Made by a program: the position numbers and the translations under genes | Origin: Climacium dendroides | Taxonomy: Eukaryota > Streptophyta > Bryopsida > Hypnales > Climaciaceae | NCBI GenBank assembly: GCA_950106755.1 | Contig: OX467089.1 | Coordinates: 26,393,345-26,457,344, forward strand | Reading direction: 5' to 3' | Length of the DNA stretch: 64,000 bases | In this document: positions 58,738 through 64,000 of the stretch, one piece after another | Position numbering within the stretch: position 1 is the stretch's first letter | How the letters are laid out: every line of letters begins with the position of its first letter | Notes under the pieces: model-generated | Database searches by the model: none | What the model saw: only the letters and a program-made list of their open reading frames with translations | What the model was told of the DNA's origin: nothing

Positions 58738-59130
58738 TCATTCGGTAGCAGTTTGAGCGTAAGGTACTCATCGGTTCTAAGATTTAATGTTAACGGCCAA
58801 CCAAACCAGTTCACGTCCTGTCAGTTTGGGAGAAACGTACCACCGTATTGATCGAATATACTGCTGTCGACGAACCTAAATGTATCAGACACGTGTATTG
58901 CTAACAAGACCACGGTACTTCAGTCCAGAAAAAGTCACAAGTCATCCAACTACTTCCGTAGAACAGGTGTATGGCCATAAGTCACCACTCACTCACCCGT
59001 GCACCAGCTCCAAGCTCCAAATAGCTTCTCGTCTGCTGTCTATGATGCGACAAAAGGTGCATTAATGCAGACATTTTGTGGCTCAGTGTCTATAAACTTC
59101 TAACGGTTCCGCTTCAACAACAGAGTAACA
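58738..59130. other. Intergenic
   Basis: No gene or repeat recognised. It may contain the promoter of the two-exon gene. Confidence 0.45.
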
Positions 59131-60640
59131 CCACCGATAGAAATCCAACTTCTCATCTAGAAAAAGCATAGGACTGAATCTCCTCAAGTCTTCGGCCCCC
59201 TTTCAAGTGTTCAGCTGAAAAGAGCTCCTTCTCCATATCCATGCAATGTCTGAAACCTTGAGTAAAAGTTCAAAAAAAAGCATGTAACTATCAATGTGCT
59301 CCCTGCAACTGAGTTCCTTCTTTTCCTCAAATTGCTAAACCTATAGGCAGGAAGAGAAATTCTAGTTCGCTCAGGAACCCCAACCTCAACATCAGTAGCG
59401 TCCAATGAACACAACAAGCTTCAAAACTCGACTTCAGCAGAGAGACAAAGGATCATGGATGACTGGCAATATCTTCAAGTCTGGTCAATTGCTTGTCTGC
59501 CTTATAGCTCCTCGGCCTTCAGCACCAATAATCCAAGGTCTGCCGCTTCCAAATCGTTGACTGGAAGTTCAATTCAGTCCAAACACAAAAGTTCCACGCT
59601 TGAATCCCTGTCTTGGAATCTGCCGCTCCCCGTTAACTCGAAACGGTTTTCTGGAGCCCCCTCCCAAATGGCTCAACCCTCAGGGTTCTGAGAGAAAAAA
59701 ACACTCACTAGTTCCCTGCATCAACAACCGCCGACGTATGGAGCCTTAATACTAAGCTTCAGTCAAACAAATTACGGTCTTCTGCTCCCTTGCAGCTGTG
59801 TCTGTTCGATTCTCCACATTGCTCAACCCCGAACTCTCAGGCCACCAAGCACGGAGGAAGAAACAACAGCAGCTTGACATCGACATGAACAACTTCAAAT
59901 GACTTCAGCTTCAGAAAACTGGACTGGAACGTAGTCCGGGGAAAGCTCAAATGTGAAATTATCAATCTCTAAGATTCTCTAATCCCGTACACACTCTTCT
60001 ATAGACTGCAGGAACGCTGCAACAGATACTGACACTTGTACGGACACAAAATTCTACTGAAAATTGCAACTCATGAAAAGGAAGAAACAACCCCAATATC
60101 TGAGCTTCCCAAAAATTGACTTCAATCTAGACGCAAAGCAGCGTGGGAGATCAACCTTTCTAAATATGCCGCTCCCGTTGCAACTGCGTCTGCTCTACCC
60201 ACCGAGCTGCCAAACCCTAACTATGGAGACTGAATCACCCTAAACACCTTGACATGAACAACGCCCGATGTGTGCAACAAGTTCCGTACTCTAACTCCAC
60301 TCTAACCTCAGCCCATCATACGTGAATCCATCTCTGCGAGTTCTTGAGCCACCTTTCAACTGTTCCCGCTGTCAGCTCCAAATTGGTGAACCCTAACTTC
60401 AGAAAGAAAAGCTCCCTCAAAGCAGCTCCATAGGATCCATAGCCATTGCAACCTTGACTTCGATCTAGACTCATGGTATCATGACAGAATCGCTCTCCTC
60501 GAGTTGTTCAACCACCTTCCAACTCTGTCCGCGTTTTCCTCCCATTTGCTAATTCCTAATCGAGTAAATCTCCAAGCAGGAAGAGAACCCACAACGCCCA
60601 CAACTCTCAACGTACGCAAACAGCTTCGAAATTGCAGAGA
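59130..60640. repeat. Field of degenerate, irregularly spaced repeats
   Basis: A motif of the form T(G/T)CAACTG(T/C)(G/T)TC(T/C)G...ATTGCTCAACCCTAAC is found near 59,195, 59,305, 59,590, 59,790, 60,178, 60,350 and 60,515, with intervening GGAAGAGAA and CTTCAAAA(C/T)-type words. Units are roughly 110-390 bp apart and strongly diverged. Short open frames across them are not convincing genes. Confidence 0.5.
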
Positions 60641-61860
60641 AAGGATCATATGCTGCAATGAGGGATTATGCTCTGAAAGTTTGGTTTCCCTGGCAGTGGA
60701 GACTCAACGAGCGGACAGGTAAATCTGCTGCAGCAAGAGGACATGGCGAGACGCCACATGCGTCAGCCTCACCAACCAACCCTAAGACCCGATTCCTGCA
60801 GTCGAGGTTGAGTAGTGCAGTGGCACTTTGCAACAGTGTTTTAGGGTTTTGATCATCTTGTTCAGGAGCCTCGGGCAAGATAGCCGTTGTTGATGAAGGC
60901 AGACAGTTCGATTTTCAGAATATAAGGATCCCTTGAGGGCTGCATTGACAACAGCAGAACCGGATGTTCTAAAAGTCATGGTCCAAGGAAAATTCTTCGG
61001 CCCTCATAATGGTGTTTGGCCTGCAACAACACCAGGATCCCTGCTTACCCGAGAATCCTAGCGAAGGACATCCTCAAATATCCTTAGCCGCATCCTAAAT
61101 TAAGATTAAAACCGATCACTGTTCTAAATCGAACGAGAATTCACGACAACGAGAGATTAGGGTTTGAGCCTTCTTCCGTTTGCACCGCCAGTGAGCTTCT
61201 CAAATTTCTACTATGTTTTCTTCGTTGTAGGACCGTCTGTGATCAGTTTGCTTGTTCTTCCGTTGGGCCTCAAACCTGAATCTCTCCAATTCTGTTAGGT
61301 TAACCCTTAAACGACGAGCCTGTCACCGTGGAAATCATCCGTTTGTTTGGGTTTGTTGGTTAAAAAAAATCCTAAGGCACTCATTGGAAGTCAAACTACT
61401 ATACAAGGTTTTTTCTTTTCATGCAAAATTCTTAGGATGAATAGTTGTACTTTTGTCTTACAAGCAAAGATTCTTTATCATTCATTGATTAAAAATTGGC
61501 TTTGGCATTGTTCAAGGTTTAAACTCCAAAGGACAGAGTCCATGTCTGTGAGTCAAACTTAGAAGGCCCTCATTCTACATCCTCTATTTTTTTTCTAATT
61601 TTTAGTACTATATTTTGGTTTAGTGTGGTTTGGATTTATATAGATGAAATCACATGTCTATTATATGCCATAAAACTTTCAAAGTGTTCTACGAAAATTT
61701 CAAATTATCATGAATTGTTTATCAAAAAATAAAGAAAATTCATATCAAATACAAATCATGCTTAAAAAATCTGAAATTTTAGATTGGTAGTACATTACAG
61801 TGAATAACATTGTGATGTAAAATAAAACTTCTCTTTTACTCTATATTTAGATATGGGCTT
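60640..61860. other. Intergenic with 5'-UTR-like stretch
   Basis: No gene is supported. Around 61,150-61,260, GATTAGGGTTTGAGCCTTCTTCC followed by CTTCGTTGTAG|GACCG resembles a plant 5' leader and an intron acceptor, but no protein-like frame follows. Confidence 0.35.
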
Positions 61861-62240
61861 AGAATGGAATGGGATGACATTCAAGGATTGTTAATTAGCA
61901 TCAATAGGGAGTAGTGCTTCTACTAGGTGCTTGGACATCAGTGGAAGTTCTACCCCACGTTACCAAATGACAAATCTGATGTCATGTGCAGAGTATGTAT
62001 TAGTAGTCTTGGGGATTTGGACTTGATAATGTAAGTTGAAAAATGGGAACTAATGTTATAAGTGCATGGCATGTGTAGTACTATTGAATAGTGATTTAAA
62101 TGACACTAAAAGGAAAGCAAGGTGAACCTATTAGATTGTGAAAGGCTTCTGAAGGCTATTTGAAGTTGTAAGGTGTTACAAGGGTTACAACATTGGAGGT
62201 CATTACTATAGTATAAACTACCTTGTCCATCTTGTGGTCC
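61861..62240. repeat. Decayed relative of the insertion at 7.3 kb
   Basis: Phrases line up with 7,330-7,530: GTGGAAGTTC-(C/T)-CCC-TGTTAC-A-TGACA, TAGTAGTC-GG-GA-T-GGACTTG, AAATGGG-ACTAA and GCATGGCATGTG-AGT. Most differences are C-to-T or G-to-A in this copy, giving an AT-rich version of a GC-rich source. Confidence 0.65.
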
Positions 62241-63229
62241 ACGTGCAATATAGTCACTTTGGTATAACTTGTCATGCCCATGCTATTGACCACAATCTTC
62301 TAAGATTTTGCATATTGCTTCTTACACTTGTTGTTTATATTTAATGTCCTCTCAAGCTTTTCGTGTTCATGCCTCTCTCAAAATATCACAAGTATTAAAG
62401 CATCATCAACATCATTCTCATCCAACCATGGATTCTTTGCATTTGGCAACCCAACCAAATCCAGATCATAAGTCAAGACATCATACCATCCCTCAAAGTA
62501 TTTCCCAACCCTAACATACAAAGATTTGTTATAATATACACATAAAGTGCCAAATACGGGATTCAGGTACCCATGCATCGACATGAATTTGTCCATAGCC
62601 TCAATTAGACCACTTCAGCATGCAATTGCTTATTCTAACCCACTTTGTAAGTTTGTATCAATGACTATATTTTTGCAAGTAAGATTTATTACATTGAGTT
62701 TGGTAATTGTACGCTAGTTTACATCTTTGTGGAATACAATCTTTGCTCAAATCATAGCCATGTTGGAATACAACATCACATTTTGGTTTGGAAGTAGGTA
62801 AATCGGCTTTGAAATGGATTACTTTGTATCAGTGCTTAAAATATTCTCTCATGTACGTAAACATTAGTCCTTCCCAACGATGATATTGCAATTCTACACA
62901 ATTACATGGCCAGAATTTGGAGAAGTATTATATTTTGACGTACTTCTTGTATATTATATAATCTCAAAGTTTCTTGGGTTCATCTTCCCATCCAAGTTTT
63001 GTTACGCACAATGGGTTCAACAAATCATTCCAATTGACATTGTTTGATTTTTCTTTTTTCCTTTCTCTATATGGTGTTCCATGTGGAATGGTTGAAGGTA
63101 GAAGGATGATTAAAATGATATGATTTGATTACAAAATTTTAATTCAGTTTAGTAACATGTGAACCAAATGCTTTAGAGCTACAATGAAATTAAATTAAAA
63201 GGGCTTCAACAACCGCATGGAAATTGAAA
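62241..63229. other. AT-rich intergenic
   Basis: No gene, RNA or clear repeat was recognised. Confidence 0.5.
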
Positions 63230-63466
63230 CTAAACTATTGAAAATAGTTTAGTATTTAAACAACTATTCACACACCAAGTCAAAAGGGACACATAGATTC
63301 TTGAATGTAAGTCCTCGTCCGCCTCGCCAGATACAAGTACTAGTATTGGTTGATCGTCCGGATTTGACGAATCCGGGTCACTATGACCAGGTCCTGACGA
63401 ACCTTTCGATAGCAGATCTTTTCTCAGTCTCTCAGACTTCCTCGCCTTCCGTGCTCCTTTTCTCAT
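63230..63466 (-). pseudogene. 5' fragment of a retroelement gag-like gene
   Basis: A minus-strand frame starts ~115 bp downstream of the primer-binding site. It is Lys/Arg-rich at first (R-K-G-A-R-K-A-R-K-S-E-R) and then Ser/Asp/Pro-rich. CCGG-rich character stops near 63,300 and the frame runs into AT-rich sequence unlike the rest, so the element is truncated here. No conserved gag core is left to confirm it. Confidence 0.4.
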
Positions 63467-63580
63467 CAGTCACAATTCCAATGTACTTCCAAGGCACGGA
63501 ATCTACATAAGATAGTGTGAACTGCGGAAGCTAAATCTGACAACTCTTCCGGTATCTAAATAAAGCTGTTAGCTTTAGAA

Positions 63581-63598
63581 TCCCCGGCAGCGGCGCCA
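63581..63598 (-). other. Primer-binding site for tRNA-Asp
   Basis: TCCCCGGCAGCGGCGCCA on the plus strand equals the 3' end of plant tRNA-Asp with one difference (CAG for CAA). The minus strand is thus a retrotransposon primer-binding site that begins TGGCGCCGCTGCC. It lies 10 bp from the inner end of the LTR at 63,609. Confidence 0.85.
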
Positions 63599-63608
63599 GA
63601 TTTTTGCG

Positions 63609-64000
63609 TGTTATAGCACTGGGTGAACAATTCCCTTGTTATACTCTCAAAAACCCTCTAGAGCATAACAAAAATGACCCTAAAGATCGAACCCGCAGGA
63701 TTCTGTGAAGTAACTAGCTTTATCATACCATTAAGACTTTATCAACATAACAAATCCTGTTTCCGGTTTCAGATCTTCCTACCGGAAACACCAAAAACCA
63801 CACGAAAGCTACCAACCGGATCTCTTAACTTCCTATCCTGTTGGTATTCCGGACCGCTAATACACACTCAAACCGAAGATAAGACCAATCCGGTTCGGTT
63901 GATAACCCTAACCAATCCGTTCCGGTCAGTCCTTTCCTCTCTTTCACTCACATTCGGTTTGATTTAGCCTCTGTTTAACCATCAGAGGGGTTGCCTCTTA
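63609..64000 (-). mobile_element. 5' LTR of a minus-strand LTR retroelement, running off the window
   Basis: The minus-strand LTR ends ...TGCTATAACA at 63,609, next to the primer-binding site. The plus sequence from here matches the termini at 3,990 and 41,546 and the CTCTGTTTAACCATCAGAGG block near 63,968. Its 5' boundary lies beyond the window. Confidence 0.75.

Overview
This is nuclear DNA from a land plant. Genes have GT-AG introns, one gene encodes an intact plant PLS-class PPR protein with a DYW editing domain, and there is a plant-type CACTA foldback element and an LTR primer-binding site matching plant tRNA-Asp. The PPR protein reads like moss family members, so a bryophyte (moss) is my best guess; the species cannot be fixed from the sequence alone.

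Layout. 1-2.4 kb is AT-rich and holds a 215-bp CACTA-type MITE. 2.4-10.3 kb and 26.6-30.6 kb are the two halves of a CCGG/CCGGA-rich complex of LTR-type, apparently gag-only retroelements. It carries three related, broken gag-like genes ending in coiled coils. Between the halves, at 10,290-26,646, sits a 16.36-kb DNA transposon. It has an 18-bp perfect terminal inverted repeat core, a 13-bp target duplication, and boundaries confirmed by the host gag reading frame, which runs on in phase across it. A second, inverted, truncated and mutated copy lies at 42,934-55,178.

The transposon carries (i) a two-exon gene for a 1,182-aa MULE-like transposase with a C-terminal SWIM zinc finger, (ii) a small two-exon gene with an RG-rich start and an acidic SUMO-interaction-like end, and (iii) a ten-exon gene for a ~1,117-aa protein joining a ParB-like motif to a divergent beta-class DNA-methyltransferase-like domain. 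It also has a 91-bp higher-order tandem array and several long palindromes centred on the same 16-bp core. A eukaryotic transposon carrying a spliced ParB/methyltransferase cargo is the most unusual system in the window.

30.6-35.1 kb is repeat-rich intergenic DNA, including a ~0.7-kb minisatellite with a ~10-11 bp unit. 35.2-37.6 kb holds a two-exon gene for a Crinkler/RHS-like P-loop NTPase. 41.5-42.9 kb is a solo-LTR-like segment abutting the truncated second transposon copy. 55.6-57.8 kb is the intact PPR-DYW gene, followed by an unrecognised two-exon gene (57.9-58.7 kb), a degenerate repeat field (59.1-60.6 kb), decayed intergenic DNA, and at 63.3-64.0 kb the 5' end of another minus-strand LTR element.

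In the second transposon copy almost every premature stop is a C-to-T or G-to-A change relative to the first copy. This is the expected mark of long-term cytosine methylation and deamination.
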